Positions 21,181-31,765 of a stretch of DNA of 64,000 bases are shown piece by piece; position 1 is the first letter of the stretch, and each line of letters opens with the position of its first letter. Where the stretch lies: assembly GCA_028753945.1 (NCBI GenBank), contig JAPNXP010000011.1, positions 4,960,001 through 5,024,000 on the forward strand. The letters are read 5' to 3'. A program made the position numbers and the translations under genes. This DNA is from Hexactinellida sp. DTS-2022 (Eukaryota; Porifera; Hexactinellida). The notes below the pieces were generated by a model. The model did not search any database, was not told the DNA's origin, and saw nothing but the letters and a program-made list of their open reading frames with translations.

Positions 21181-24100
21181 ATGTTTCACCAGGAGGGAAT
21201 AAAGTTTGAGTCTAAGTGGGCCAGCATTGCGCTTGCGGCCGGAAAAGTGCTGAGACAGGAAAACATACGGAGACAGGAGTGGTGGGACCTATTCCAGTGA
21301 GTTAAGTGTTAAGTGTTGTTGTTGTTGTTGTGTGTTTGTTTGTTTGTTTGTTTGTTTGTTGATTTGTTGTTTGTTTATTACTTGTTGTTTATGTGTTTAT
21401 TTATTTGTGTGTCTGTCTATATGTTTGTTTGTTTGTCTATTTGTTTGTTATTATTTAGATTATTTTATTTGTTTGTTGGTTTATTTATCTGTTTGTTTAT
21501 CACTTGTTGTTGTTGTTGTTCTCAGAGACATAAGTAACGTGTGCAACTGGGACGAGAAGGGAGCTCACAAGATTCACGACGAGCTGCGTCAGCTGATTAA
21601 GCGACACATAAACCAAATACAAGAGGTGTTAATAATTATAGTTATGTTGTTGTTGTTGTTGTTGTTTACAGAGCGTTTTGTCTAATAACAAGAGGTGTAT
21701 ACTATAGTTGTTTACCTGTTGTTGTTGTTGTTTACAGAGCGTGCTGTCCAACAACGACGAGGCGAGCCTGCTGGCTGCCTACATCCGCGAATGGACGCGC
21801 TTCTTCCAGCAGTGCAATTACCTGCCGCTCCCGTTTCGCGTGGTGGAGGACGCAATGCGGAACAAGATGGCGGTGGCCACAATGCAGAGAGACATCGATC
21901 AGTCGCTCATATACAAACTCATGCTGCAGGAGTGGAACGACAACATATTCCAGTCCATTCGCGACAAGATCCATGGTGCGGCCATGCGTCTCGTGGAGAT
22001 GGAGCGGTCAGGCGAGTCCTTCGACAAACAGCTGGTCATCGGGGTCAGGGAGTCATACGGTACACGCTGTGTGCTGTTAACCGCGGCTGTTGACACCTCT
22101 GTTTAGTTAACCTCTCAACCGACCACACGGACCCCCTCCGCATATACAAGGAGCACTTCGAGAGGAAGTACCTAGAGTCCACCGACAACTATTATAAGGC
22201 GCACGCGTCGGCTTATTTGGCAGCCAACGGAGTGCTCAACTACCTGAGATACGTAGGTCCTGGCAACCGCTTGTGTGCATAGGAATGTTATGCTTGCTTA
22301 GGCTGACGCTAAACTGGCAGAAGAGGAGCTGAGAGGAAAGCAGTATCTGGAAACCGTAAAGTCACTCAAGTCCGTGGAACTGGTGAGTGCGTATAGTCAG
22401 CTGTTAGCTGTTGTGACGTCATGCCGTGTAGCTAAAGGAGACCCTGGTGAGATGTCTGGTGGACTCCTTCAAGGACCAAATCCTGGGAGAGTGTTTCCGG
22501 CTAATCACAGAGAATAACATAGAGTGTAAGCATCAATTAGCTGTTCATTAGTTGCCTGTTTAGTTGTACGATTAAGTAGCTACAGTGGAACCTCGTGTTA
22601 ATACGAACACTAACGGACGGTAAAAATATTGTTCGCTTTATCCGGAGTTCGTAATAACCGGAGTAAAACCCATTCAATAGCCATTGTAGGGACTTGATTT
22701 TGTGGAACTGTTTATTCGTCTTATCCAGAAATTCGTATAAAATGTGTTCGTACTAACGAGGGTCTACTGTAGTCTGTAGTTGTACGATTAACTAGTTTTT
22801 ACCTTTTAGTTGTACGATTAACTAGCCGTTTAACTGTTTGGTTGTACGTTTAACGTGTTGCCTGTAGACCTGAGGATGATGTTCCTGTTGATCGACCGCG
22901 TCCCCGGGGCTGTCTCCTCCATTCTGAATTCCCTGGAGGAGTTCATATACCACGCGGGCCTCGACGACATGCGTCAGTGCGCAGACACCATAACAACGGT
23001 ACTGGCGGATAGGCATGCGCTGCGTATTAACCCACCGTGTTAGGACTCTGAGAAGTATGTGGAGGAGCTGCTGAAACTCTTCTACAGATTCTCTAAGCTC
23101 GTAGCGCAGGCCTTCAACGACGACACCCGCTTTCTGACGTCACGGGACAAGGCCTACAAGAAGGTGGTTAACGACACCACTGTGTTCAAGCTGGAACTGC
23201 CGACCAGTCGCGCCGCTACCAACAAGACCGCCCCCGAGTCCAAGTGTCCGGAGCTCCTGGCGCTCTTCTGCGATCAGCTGCTCAGAAAGAGTCCCCTCTC
23301 CAAGAAGATGACCCCCCAGGAGATAGAGGAGAAACTCAAGAACTTGGTGAGTACTGTATACCCCCCCTAGTTATAAGAACACATCGGTTATAAGAACACA
23401 CCTTCTATAAGAACACACCGGTTATAAGAACATTATCACTGTACCAATCTGTAGCTAACAGTTCTGAAGTACGTGCAGAACAAAGATGTGTTCATGAAGT
23501 GAGTTGTAGGCTTATAGGCTATAGCACAGGTGTTACGTGACGTCACAGGTACCACAAGTCGCACCTGACGCGGCGGCTTATCCTGGAGACGAGCGTAGAC
23601 TCGGAACTGGAGGAGAACATGGTGGAGTGGCTGAGGGACATAGGGATGCCGGTGGAGTTTGTGAACAAGCTGGCACGCATGTTCCAGGACATAAAGGTGT
23701 CCGAGGATCTCAACCAGAGGTTCAAGGAGAATCTGCAGGACCAGGAGCCAACCACGGCCGGTAATACGCCCGTAGATAATAAGCTATACCAGTGTATTAT
23801 ATAGGGGGAATAGTCTGCAATTTGTATTAGAGTGGAGTTTGCTTATTAGCAACTCCCCTATTAGCAACCGCTTTTCGGGTCCCAAGCGTGATAATACTGT
23901 TAATTTCATTCGCCTATTAGCAACCAGATTTAGTTGCAAACACACGTTGCTATTAAGCGAACTCCGCTGTACGTCTATGGGAGCATTTCTCGATTTTCGT
24001 GCGCCTATAAAGTTTCCTTTCACGTCTGAATGGAGCCCTGGTTAACAGCTGTCCGTAGATTCCGTGAATATAAAGATTCTCAACGCGGCGGCCTGGAGCC

Positions 24101-25349
24101 GGGGCTCGGACTATGTCCCCGTTGCGCTCCCCACAGAACTGGATGAGTACATCCCCTCTGTGGAGGATTTCTATAAGAAGTCCCACTCCGGACGCAAGTT
24201 GCAGTGGCACCATCTCCTCTCGAACGGAACCGTTAGTTACACCCTAGGGGCATATTATCAAGTGTTAATCAGTGTATTATACAGCCACTTCCCCAATTTT
24301 TCCAAAATAACTTTTAATAATTTTAATAATAATTTTTAATAATTTTTTCCCAAATCATACTCTCCAAATAGCGTCTCGGCTCCTGTATAATTCCTTGCTA
24401 GTTAGCAACAATATAAACTGCTCTCTCCTAGGTAACCTTTCAGAACTCAGTGGGGACATTCGAGTTGGAGGTGACCACTTTCCAGATGAGCATTCTCTTC
24501 GCCTTCAACCAGCGGCCCGAGGACCAGATATCCTTCGAGAGCCTAAAGTGAGTTAGTTCCAGTTCCACTTATTAGCGCCTTACGCGTGTCCCTAGGCTAG
24601 CGACTCAACTCCCGGACACGGAGCTGAGACGGACACTCTTCTCGCTGGCCTCCTTCCCAAAGCTGAAACTACAGGTGCTCAAGATGTTCCCGCCGGTAAA
24701 GTTTGCTAAAGACTTCGACAACAACACCAACTTCGTTATCAACCAGGAGTTCGGGCTATTGTGCGTGCTCTTAGTTCATACGTATATAGTGTGTACTTAA
24801 TACATTCCTTTCTCCCTGTACAGTCGCCAGGGGAAGCTCCAGAAGCGCGGAAAGCTGTCTCTGGTCGGAAAGTTGGTCCTCACGACTGAGAAAGCTAAGA
24901 AAGAGGAGGAGGAGGGGATAGTGCAGCTGCGCATTCTCAGAATACAGGTGGGGACCAGTGGAATGTAACGATGTATATAAACACACTAACAGACAGACAG
25001 ACATACATACTAACTAACTAACAGACATACAAACAAACATAGTAACTAACTAACTAACAGACATACATACAAACAAGTGCTATTAATAGACATTATATAG
25101 ACCCGATAAGTAGCGCAGCCGCATTCCTAATCCCCTTCCCGTATCTATATCTAGGAGGCCGTCGTTAAGATAATGAAGATGCGCAAGCGAGTGACAAACG
25201 CGGCGCTGCAGACAGAGCTTGTTGAGATTCTGAAGAACATGTTTCTGCCGCAGAAGAAGATGATCAAGGAGCAGATCGAGTGGCTCATAGAGCACAAGTA
25301 CATGGAGAGGGACGAAGACAATATTAACACCTTTACATACATGGCCTGA
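21181..25349 (+). CDS. CUL5: Cullin-5, scaffold of a RING ubiquitin ligase
   Basis: Fifteen exons: 21181-21296, 21526-21625, 21738-22059, 22107-22252, 22302-22382, 22432-22525, 22868-22998, 23044-23346, 23455-23498, 23549-23760, 24059-24231, 24432-24547, 24596-24760, 24824-24947 and 25155-25349. All are in phase: 2322 nt, 773 aa (human 780). Strong CUL5 matches include ESYVNL, RFLTSRDKAYKKVVND, LKYVQNKDVFMKYHKSHLTRRLIL, LARMFQDIKVSEDLNQ and FYKKSHSGRKLQWHHL. The neddylation lysine in IMKMRKR is at residue 717, 56 residues from the end as in human. CUL5 holds Elongin B/C-SOCS-box receptors at its N-terminus and RBX2 at its C-terminus. Introns are 46-400 bp; several hold MITEs. A duplicated splice-site segment lies at 21621-21757. 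Confidence 0.97.
21309..21524. repeat. GTTT/TTG low-complexity tract in CUL5 intron 1
   Basis: Runs of TTG and TTTG or GTTT fill the first intron. They create long but meaningless Leu/Phe/Cys/Val-rich reading frames. Confidence 0.85.
21621..21757 (+). repeat. Tandem duplication of an intron with both splice sites (CUL5 intron 2)
   Basis: Copy 1 (21621-21689) and copy 2 (21690-21757) each run AAGAG|GTGT ... TTACAG|AGCGT-TTGTC. They enclose a 23 nt candidate exon (21672-21694) with its own acceptor and donor. Inclusion of 23 nt would shift the frame, so it is read here as intronic debris and exon 3 starts at 21738. Confidence 0.8.
22583..22769. mobile_element. MITE family A copy in CUL5 intron 6
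   Basis: CAGTGGAACCTCGTGTTAATACG at the left end and ACTAACGAGGGTCTACTG at the right, TA-flanked. Confidence 0.85.
23372..23440. repeat. Fragment of MITE C in CUL5 intron 8
   Basis: Four copies of a GGTTATAAGAACA-type word occur in a row, matching the end sequence of family C. No complete termini are seen. Confidence 0.6.
23829..23970. mobile_element. MITE family J (GAGTTTGCTTATTAGCAAC ends)
   Basis: GGAGTTTGCTTATTAGCAACTC at the left and GTTGCTATTAAGCGAACTCC at the right form an imperfect terminal inverted repeat, in CUL5 intron 10. Confidence 0.7.
24262..24402. mobile_element. Repeat family I, diverged copy in CUL5 intron 11
   Basis: Starts GTGTATTATACAGCCA and ends GCTCCTGTATAATTCCTTGC like other copies. 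The centre has become AATTTT-rich. Confidence 0.6.
24990..25080. repeat. (ACAGACAT)n / (AACT)n microsatellite in CUL5 intron 14
   Basis: Alternating runs of ACAGACAT-like and AACT units occur between exons 14 and 15. Confidence 0.8.
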
Positions 25350-25454
25350 CCCTTTGCATGGAGATGTATTTACTATTGAATTAATTAATGTAGAGTGGAT
25401 TTTATAGGATGAATAGATTCCCTGTTCTATTGTTCCGTTGTACTCAGTGTAATA

Positions 25455-25647
25455 CAGTCAGGTTCTTTTATTATGAACATTCAAGGGACCAAAAATTGTG
25501 TTCATAATAGAGAGACTTCATAATAAGCGAACTCAACTTAATATAAACCCTATGTAAGTTGTTAAATTGGGACCGTAGGGTTTGTTCATAATAATAAATC
25601 TTCATATTAAGCGACGAAATCTTGTTCGTACTAAGCAGACCTGACTG
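25455..25647. mobile_element. MITE family F (TIR CAGTCAGGTTCTTTTATTATG)
   Basis: Left end CAGTCAGGTTCTTTTATTATGAACA and right end GCAGACCTGACTG, TA-flanked. It fills most of the CUL5-TIMM13 spacer and ends 24 bp before the TIMM13 start codon. Other copies are near 33367 and 45889. Confidence 0.85.
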
Positions 25648-25671
25648 TATGCTATTAGTCCGCTAGCAATT

Positions 25672-25962
25672 ATGTCTGAGGATCTCACAGCGCTCAACAG
25701 CATGGGATCAGCTGACCGCACAAAGGTTATGCAGACCCTCAGGGAACAGCTGGTTATTCAAAACTTCCAGCAGCTGTTCGAGAAAATGGTGGAGAAGTGT
25801 TTTGGGAAATGTGTCCCTAAGCCCTCCGGTTCTCTGGACCGCTACGAGCAGCGCTGTTTGGAGCTCTGCATGGACCGTTACACAGAGGCCTGGAACCTTA
25901 TTTCCCGAGCCTACAGTGATAAGATAGGACGGGACGCCGATATGGGATTAGCACACAAGTAG
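25672..25962 (+). CDS. TIMM13: Mitochondrial import chaperone Tim13
   Basis: Single exon, 96 aa, usual for the family. The twin CX3C motif is intact: CFGKC and, 19 residues later, CLELC. It is followed by MDRYTEAWNLISRAY, which matches Tim13 rather than Tim8, Tim9 or Tim10. Tim13 pairs with Tim8 in the intermembrane space and escorts hydrophobic precursors to TIM22. It is the last gene of the plus-strand block and the end of the gene-dense part of the window. Confidence 0.95.
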   Translation: MSEDLTALNSMGSADRTKVMQTLREQLVIQNFQQLFEKMVEKCFGKCVPKPSGSLDRYEQRCLELCMDRYTEAWNLISRAYSDKIGRDADMGLAHK

Positions 25963-26189
25963 TAACTATTTGTAATAGATTATAATATAGTGCATTCAAT
26001 TAAATTCCGCATACTAGCTATGGTAAAAGCAGGTTATTAATACACGATATTTCGCACCCAAAATAGCGATTACGTAATGATATGGTGAAATCTTAGTTCT
26101 GAAATCAAGTTACGATGTACATTGTGCATCCATGATCCCTAATAAAGTTACAATGCGGATCAAGTTACGATGAAACAGTACTCCACAAC

Positions 26190-26545
26190 CTATTGAAATA
26201 TATACATAACCCATATTTTAATATTTAAGAAAAAATGGAGTATAAAAAGAATTGGAGAAGTATTTATATCGTTACCTGAATCACTCACAGTATAAGCTAT
26301 ACTTGAGTGTGACAGGTAACGAAATATATCCTCTACCATCTGTGCTAATAGCTCAGCCTGGCTTTCAGATCGGAAAGGATTTTTATAATAGTAAATATAT
26401 TCGCCACCATCCGGTGTTCTTGTGTTAATTAATAGCACGGCCTGGCTGTCTGATCTGCTCAGCTTTGCCTTTGCCTGAATTTCCCTTCCCTCCTCCGACT
26501 TAACGGAGGAGATCTTGTGACTAAGCCTCATATGTTGCGGAAACT
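26190..26545 (-). pseudogene. Decayed exon 2 of the intron-split zinc-finger family
   Basis: Reading minus, FPQHMRLSHKISSVKSEEGREIQAKAKL matches, over shorter blocks, exon 2 of the copies at 38029, 40787 and 56140. The splice acceptor and first exon are missing, replaced by the hairpin at 26551-26615. After the conserved part the frame continues into unrelated sequence with a duplicated SDSQA/SESQA word. Confidence 0.75.
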
Positions 26546-26550
26546 CTTTT

Positions 26551-26615
26551 TCTAAATGGCTCCCCTACAAAATTGGTCTTCGGACCAATTTTGTAGGGGA
26601 CTATTTTTGTCAAAC
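26551..26615. repeat. Hairpin CTACAAAATTGGTC / GACCAATTTTGTAG
   Basis: Two inverted copies meet at TTCG and are followed by GACTATTTTTGTCAAA. The same words are repeated many times in the arms of the transposon at 50690-55075, so this is a solo end fragment. Confidence 0.75.
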
Positions 26616-27196
26616 AACCCGATTATTGAGGAAGTGCCTGCACCTGAAGACCCGATTATTGACGATATTATCAGGATTATGAATATCTAAACCAGTGTTT
26701 CTCAAACTTTTTTCGGATAGCGCCCCTTGTCAACAATTTACCCTCGAACCGCCTCCTTGCACAAAGTATTAATATTTGATTTTTATTTGTTTAATTACAA
26801 AATCCGTATTTGATTTATAGAATCAGCACTATGGTCTACATTTCTTCTTACTATTCATTTATTCGTTCATCAATTATATTCGGTTTATATTTGTTTTTTA
26901 TTGAAATTAAAGTGATCACTGAGTGTTGTAAAGTGTTTTTTAACATTGTTATTTCTTTACTTCTTCTATAATTCCGAACAGTTTCTGAACTATCAAACTT
27001 GGAGCTCAAGGCTCTTTTAATCTTCAACAATTTCTATGTTAGCTATTTACTTGTTCTTGATTTAATTAATTTTGTTTGTTTTTGTCTTAGTTTTTATGTA
27101 TTATTGTATTCTCTGTAGAAAAGAGATCCTAAGGAAGATTACTTCATTTTTAGGCTTTCCTTTCAAAATAAAGTGTTTCTAGGTACATAGTAGGTA

Positions 27197-27345
27197 CAGT
27201 AGAACCTCGTTAGTACGAAAATCAGGGGACCGTCAAATTGTGTTCGCCTTATCCAGAATTCGTCTTAATCAATATAATTTGTATTGAAAAAGCTTTCAAG
27301 GGGACTGAAATAGTGTTTGTATAAACCAGTTACGAGGTTCTACTG
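27197..27345. mobile_element. MITE family A copy
   Basis: CAGTAGAACCTCGTTAGTACG at the left end and TACGAGGTTCTACTG at the right, TA-flanked. Confidence 0.85.
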
Positions 27346-27797
27346 TACTTTTTACTATACTATACTTATAAATTCCATCTGATTTCTATTTAATTGTAGT
27401 ATTACTATACAATGGATTAAATTAAATTTATCATAAACTTTCTATGAACTTTTTGAGTTATAATGTGTTGTTAATTTGCTTATTTTTCCCAAAATAAGCG
27501 CCGGGTCAATAAAAATGGCATTGGTATGATTCAATTAAAACACATTAGTTGATGTAATTCCATTGATTTTGACAACTTCGGTAAGTATACTGTCGGTGAG
27601 AACCATTAGAACGGACCTAAATATTATATTCTGGATTTTTCAACAAAATTTCAGTATACATTTGGTCCATGAAAACAATAAGCGCCTGGCGCTTATTCGG
27701 TGCAATACGGTATGCATATAAATTATACGGACAGGGCCAATATTATTTAGCGAAATTTAGCATTATCTGCTTCAATTTACTGTTATTGTTTGTTATA

Positions 27798-28718
27798 ATG
27801 AGGAGATCTGCTAGTGAATTATTTGATGAAAGTTCTAAAAGGTTTAAAATCAATAATGATGAATTTACAACTCTAAGGGTAGCCACATTCCCAACTGTAA
27901 AACTGAAAATTAAATGTTCAGCACTCAACCATGATAAAAACTTGATACTGATCTGTAGTGTAAATAATACTAACAGAAGTTTGCTTGGCGGTTTTGGAAT
28001 TCGGGTGTTTGGGTCACCTATAGAGGAGCGTGCTATTGACATATTTACTCTAGAAGGTTATCATGTAACAAGGAAAATAATACTAGAGAAGAAGACAACG
28101 TATTTTAGTCCAGTGATTGATTATAATGTAAGGTTTACAGATCACATGATAATAGTTTGCGACGGTTTGTTTAGACCTACTATTCTAACGGATTTCTCAC
28201 TTAAATTTCCTTTGTTTGCACACAAAGTAGCTTTTATTGAGTTCGACGAGACAGGAAATATCTACACTAAGGGTGGCGAAACAAACAAAATAGATGTTTA
28301 TTCACAGAATTTGGAATTCAAAGAAGTGTTTGAAATTGAAATACCAGATAATTATGTTGTCACCTCACTCCATATTAGGGATGATACCATAGTTGCACTA
28401 TCCAGGGAGAATAATTTCGTTGCCACAGCTCGTAGATTTGTCCGGTCAACAGGGAAATTCGTAAGACAATTAGATCTTCCTGAACCTGAATTATTTCGTT
28501 TGAATGAAATCTGTATTGATCAGCTCAGTAATATTATTATTTGCACAAATAATGGAATTCGCATTTGGCAGAAAAATGGCGCATTAAGCCCCATTATGTT
28601 TGGAGGAAAACAATATAGTCAAATTCTATTAACAAACAATTATCAGTTAATTATAATTACTCCTAATGGGGTAATTCATGTCCACAGATTAATAGACATT
28701 GTTAATTATCTCTGGTGA
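27798..28718 (+). CDS. Unrecognised protein, possibly a beta-propeller
   Basis: 306 aa from the ATG at 27798. An earlier in-frame ATG at 27669 would add a hydrophobic stretch (LLLLFVIM) and is less likely. After a basic/acidic N-terminus (MRRSASELFDESSKRF), the protein shows about six repeating units rich in Val/Ile strands with a central polar turn (FIEFDETGNIYTKG, TSLHIRDDTIVALS, NEICIDQLSNIIICTNNGI, QLIIITPNGVIHVH). This pattern resembles NHL/WD-like propellers. No family was assigned. It is AT-rich, intronless and surrounded by repeats, unlike the genes before 26 kb, and could be lineage-specific or carried by a mobile element. Confidence 0.6.
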   Translation: MRRSASELFDESSKRFKINNDEFTTLRVATFPTVKLKIKCSALNHDKNLILICSVNNTNRSLLGGFGIRVFGSPIEERAIDIFTLEGYHVTRKIILEKKTTYFSPVIDYNVRFTDHMIIVCDGLFRPTILTDFSLKFPLFAHKVAFIEFDETGNIYTKGGETNKIDVYSQNLEFKEVFEIEIPDNYVVTSLHIRDDTIVALSRENNFVATARRFVRSTGKFVRQLDLPEPELFRLNEICIDQLSNIIICTNNGIRIWQKNGALSPIMFGGKQYSQILLTNNYQLIIITPNGVIHVHRLIDIVNYLW

Positions 28719-28859
28719 ACATCACATGAACATTTCATGAACTCTTGTTATGTGTGTCTACTACCAAGTTTGTTTATTTTTCATTATGTTCGATAACTTT
28801 GAGGTATTACATTGTTGTATGTATTGAATATAATAATATTGTGGTGTTGTATACGACTA

Positions 28860-29290
28860 ATTCGTCGCAAGATGACGGGTGACTGGCTAATTATAATTAA
28901 CACATCATATGAGGTCACTCAATTCAATTTAGGAACAAAGGAATTCTATTTCCAATTAAATTTTGCTACATATTAATGGCGCGGAATTTACATACTATTT
29001 AGAACTGCAATATATAGTTCCTATAGGCTATTCCATAGCTATGCTATATAAACATGTTTTTCTACAATAAGTTGGTCTACAACATTATTTCTATTATACT
29101 TATACTCATTATTCGATATGTCTCGTGAATGTCTTGTGGTCTCTGCGTACTGACATGTGAGTTATATTATTTTAAACAATTTTATTTCCATTTATGCCTT
29201 TTCTTTCCTGTACTCAGCAAACAACTTTACAAAGATGTCAACTGTCCGGAGCGTGGAAATAAGATCAGAGAAACGGGGTAAGTGGATAAG
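28860..29290 (+). pseudogene. 5' flank and decayed exon 1 of the zinc-finger family
   Basis: 28880-29160 matches 46960-47225 (GACTGGCTAATTA, GCTATGCTATATAAACATG), indicating a shared upstream region. At 29235-29278, CPERGNKIRETG runs up to a GTAAGT donor, like exon 1 of the family, but the second Cys has become Arg. No exon 2 follows. Confidence 0.55.
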
Positions 29291-29394
29291 TCAAAAATAC
29301 AATTAATAATTTCATCACAATCTTCTCCTACCATTCTTAAGGAGATAGACCCGTACATTTGCATGAATAAATCAAACTGTTGTTTTACAGTTGT

Positions 29395-29690
29395 TTAACC
29401 TCCTAGCTATACTATGACATGCTATCTACCCGAATCCGAAAGAAAAATTTCATTCGGAATTTTTTTTTTACCTTTTTGACGTCCCGCAAGGTCAAAATCA
29501 TCCTCATATAGAAAATTATGGCCATAGAAGCCTGAATTATTGTAATTCTTGAAAAAGGATAAATTTTTGTTAAACCACTCATAGCTATACTTTGACATGC
29601 TATCTATCCAAATCCAAAAGGAAAATTTGATTCGGACATTTTTTCTACCTTTTTGACGTCACTAAAGGTCAAAGTCACCGCCATTTTGTA
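29395..29690. repeat. Two direct repeats of ~110 bp
   Basis: AGCTATACTATGACATGCTA...TTTTTGACGTC near 29405-29500 recurs near 29582-29680 with moderate divergence. Non-coding. Confidence 0.7.
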
Positions 29691-29699
29691 CAAATACAT

Positions 29700-30200
29700 T
29701 CCGTAAGAGTATAAAGTGTGAAGCCATTGCAAAGACGGCAAGTAAACCATCATGGATAGAAAGTATCCATGGTTAATAATGGTCTTAGTAATAGAGGTAC
29801 ATTGCCGGCGCCACGTATTATGAGGTGTGGGTGTGTGGGTGTCACTGTATAGTCTAGTGGGTGTCACTGTCCAAGCACCGCTTCATTTCCTTGAGGCAGT
29901 GGGTGTCCGGACACCCAGGACACCCCCGGTGGCGCCGGCCCTGAGGTAAGTAAACTGTCATGGTAAGTAAACCGTCATACAACAGTACTAAATTATACGC
30001 CAGTACAGCATCCATGGTACACTAATACAATGTCTGAATATTCTATGCAACAGGTCTGTTGCGTCGTATTTTGAGGCGCTGTATGATGCACCAATATAAA
30101 CCATGGATATGCTATTACAAATTATACTGTGGTATTTTGAGACACTCCAGTAGATTGAGAAGTTACTATAAATGTGATTCCTATCATTTTAGGAGATAAT
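29700..30200. repeat. Pieces of the foldback element and of a 50.2 kb repeat
   Basis: 29705-29800 and 29942-29985 match the arms of the foldback at 55085-55540 (GTGAAGCCATTGCAAAGACGG, GTAAGTAAACCGTCATAC). 30050-30200 is an inverted relative of 50205-50410 (TTGAGGCGCTGTAT, AACCATGGATATGC). Together they mark a composite family. Confidence 0.65.
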
Positions 30201-30540
30201 TTGATCGTAGCTAGTCGCAAATTTAAGGCTTAAATTAAAAAATGATACACCCTCGTAATTGAAAATCGATTCTTGCACTAGTATCCTAAATATAATCGCT
30301 ACAACGAATCGAGCAGCCCAAAAAGGAAACAAAAGCCTCAGGGGAAACAAAGATCCGCACACCAAGCAGCCCTCCCAGCAGGCAATGAGATATGGGATAA
30401 AATGTTTAAGGAAATGTATACTTCAGATAACAATGATGAAAACAGTGGTGTTTAGTATGTATTTAGTGATTTAGTATGTGTTTAGTGTGTATTTAGTGTT
30501 ATATAACTTATCATAATTATATAACTTATATAATATATAT

Positions 30541-30675
30541 AGTATGTTCATAATTGGAAACAAAGTGGGAAAATATACAAAAAGGAGGTATAAAAGGGTT
30601 AATTAAAGAGACATACAAATTCCTAAGAAATAATATTATAAGAAAAGGTCGGAGTTGACACAACGGGAGAATTCA
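30541..30675. repeat. Interspersed repeat (TATACAAAAAGGAGGTATAAAAG)
   Basis: GTTCATAATTGGAAACAAAGTGGG through CCTAAGAAATAAT recurs at 33520-33660 and, inverted, at 46260-46410 and 56020-56080. Several of these lie downstream of zinc-finger-family copies. Confidence 0.75.
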
Positions 30676-31589
30676 TGCTAACTTTCGTGTATTTACACAC
30701 TCTTCAGTTGTTGTGGGGTGCTTTGTTTGAATGGAATGTATGTGCTTTAACTTTGGTCTGTTCCGATGAATACTTGATCCCGCGTTGGTGACCCGAGGCG
30801 ATCCGTTCGTCATAAACCAGAGGCATAAAAACTACCGCTGATGGCAGAAGCAGGGAGGAAGGGATATGCAGGACAGAGGCCATACAGTTTGGTTAGAAAG
30901 CTCGGGAATTGCTCTATACGACTAATATTGTATATCTGGAAGAGGCTAAATTGGGGGTCGCACCCCTCACGTTTATGGACTAAATTTACAATTGTAATCT
31001 AATTCTTCAGAAGTATTATTAAAATATTACCTAGCAAAACACAAACCTGTATATACGTATGTATGTTTGGAGGGAGGTTGTTGATATGCGGTTATACCAT
31101 GGTATGAGGGAATTAGATTTACCGATGTATTTTCAAATGGGGATAGTCTTCATCTAACTATGATGTTCTGACAGCAGTGCTAAATGGGATGGGGTGTACT
31201 GTCAAGGAACTTTCTTGTGTAGAGGGTAGGTGATATTGATCCGCAGTTATACTTGCAGGGGTATTAGCTTTAGTTGTTGCAATTGAGTCTTTTGGTTTTT
31301 GGTAGATTGTTATCTAATTTTATACAACAATGTCATGAGCTAAGAGCACGACTAGTCTCTATCTTATGCCCTTAACCCATGGGGGTGTCGTGAGCAGTGG
31401 TTTCGTCCCATTGCAGGCACTCATCAGGAGGGTAACCCTCGACCAAGCGCTACAGAAGGACAGTATTTATCGTTTGTACATAGTTTTGAGTCTTTTCCAA
31501 TCGTATTTTCAAAGATGTGAGCTATTTTCGGATAATTCTCAGTACTGTAACCACATGCTCAACTATAAACATAAATCGCGATTACACCG

Positions 31590-31765
31590 TGGTAAGGAAT
31601 TATCCAGGAGCGCGATAAGCTCCTTTCGGAGCATGATTTTTGGAAAATTTGAATTTAAGAATCGCGAAAATTTGGGATCCTCCTATACCGTAACATTAAT
31701 GAGATTTCGGCGTATTAAAATTGGATCAGACCAGGATTAGGAGCGTATTTATGGCTGTATAAGAC
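31590..31765 (-). mobile_element. Repeat family I copy, inverted
   Basis: GGAATTATCCAGGAGCGCGA ... CTCCTATACCGTAACATTAA ... AGGATTAGGAGCGTATTTAT is the reverse complement of the other family I copies. Confidence 0.75.

Larger units (their letters stand above)
25963..27797. other. Repeat-rich spacer after TIMM13
   Basis: Holds, in order: a fragment shared with the right arm of the 54.3-55.1 kb transposon (about 26024-26160, with CCCAAAATAGCGATTACGTAAT); a decayed zinc-finger-family exon (26190-26545); a CTACAAAATTGGTC hairpin (26551-26615); and a MITE A (27197-27345). 26616-27196 and 27346-27797 show nothing else recognisable. Confidence 0.6.

Noticed and set aside
21313..21685. Cys/Leu/Val-rich membrane-like frames
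   Set aside because: They translate the GTTT/TTG tract of CUL5 intron 1.
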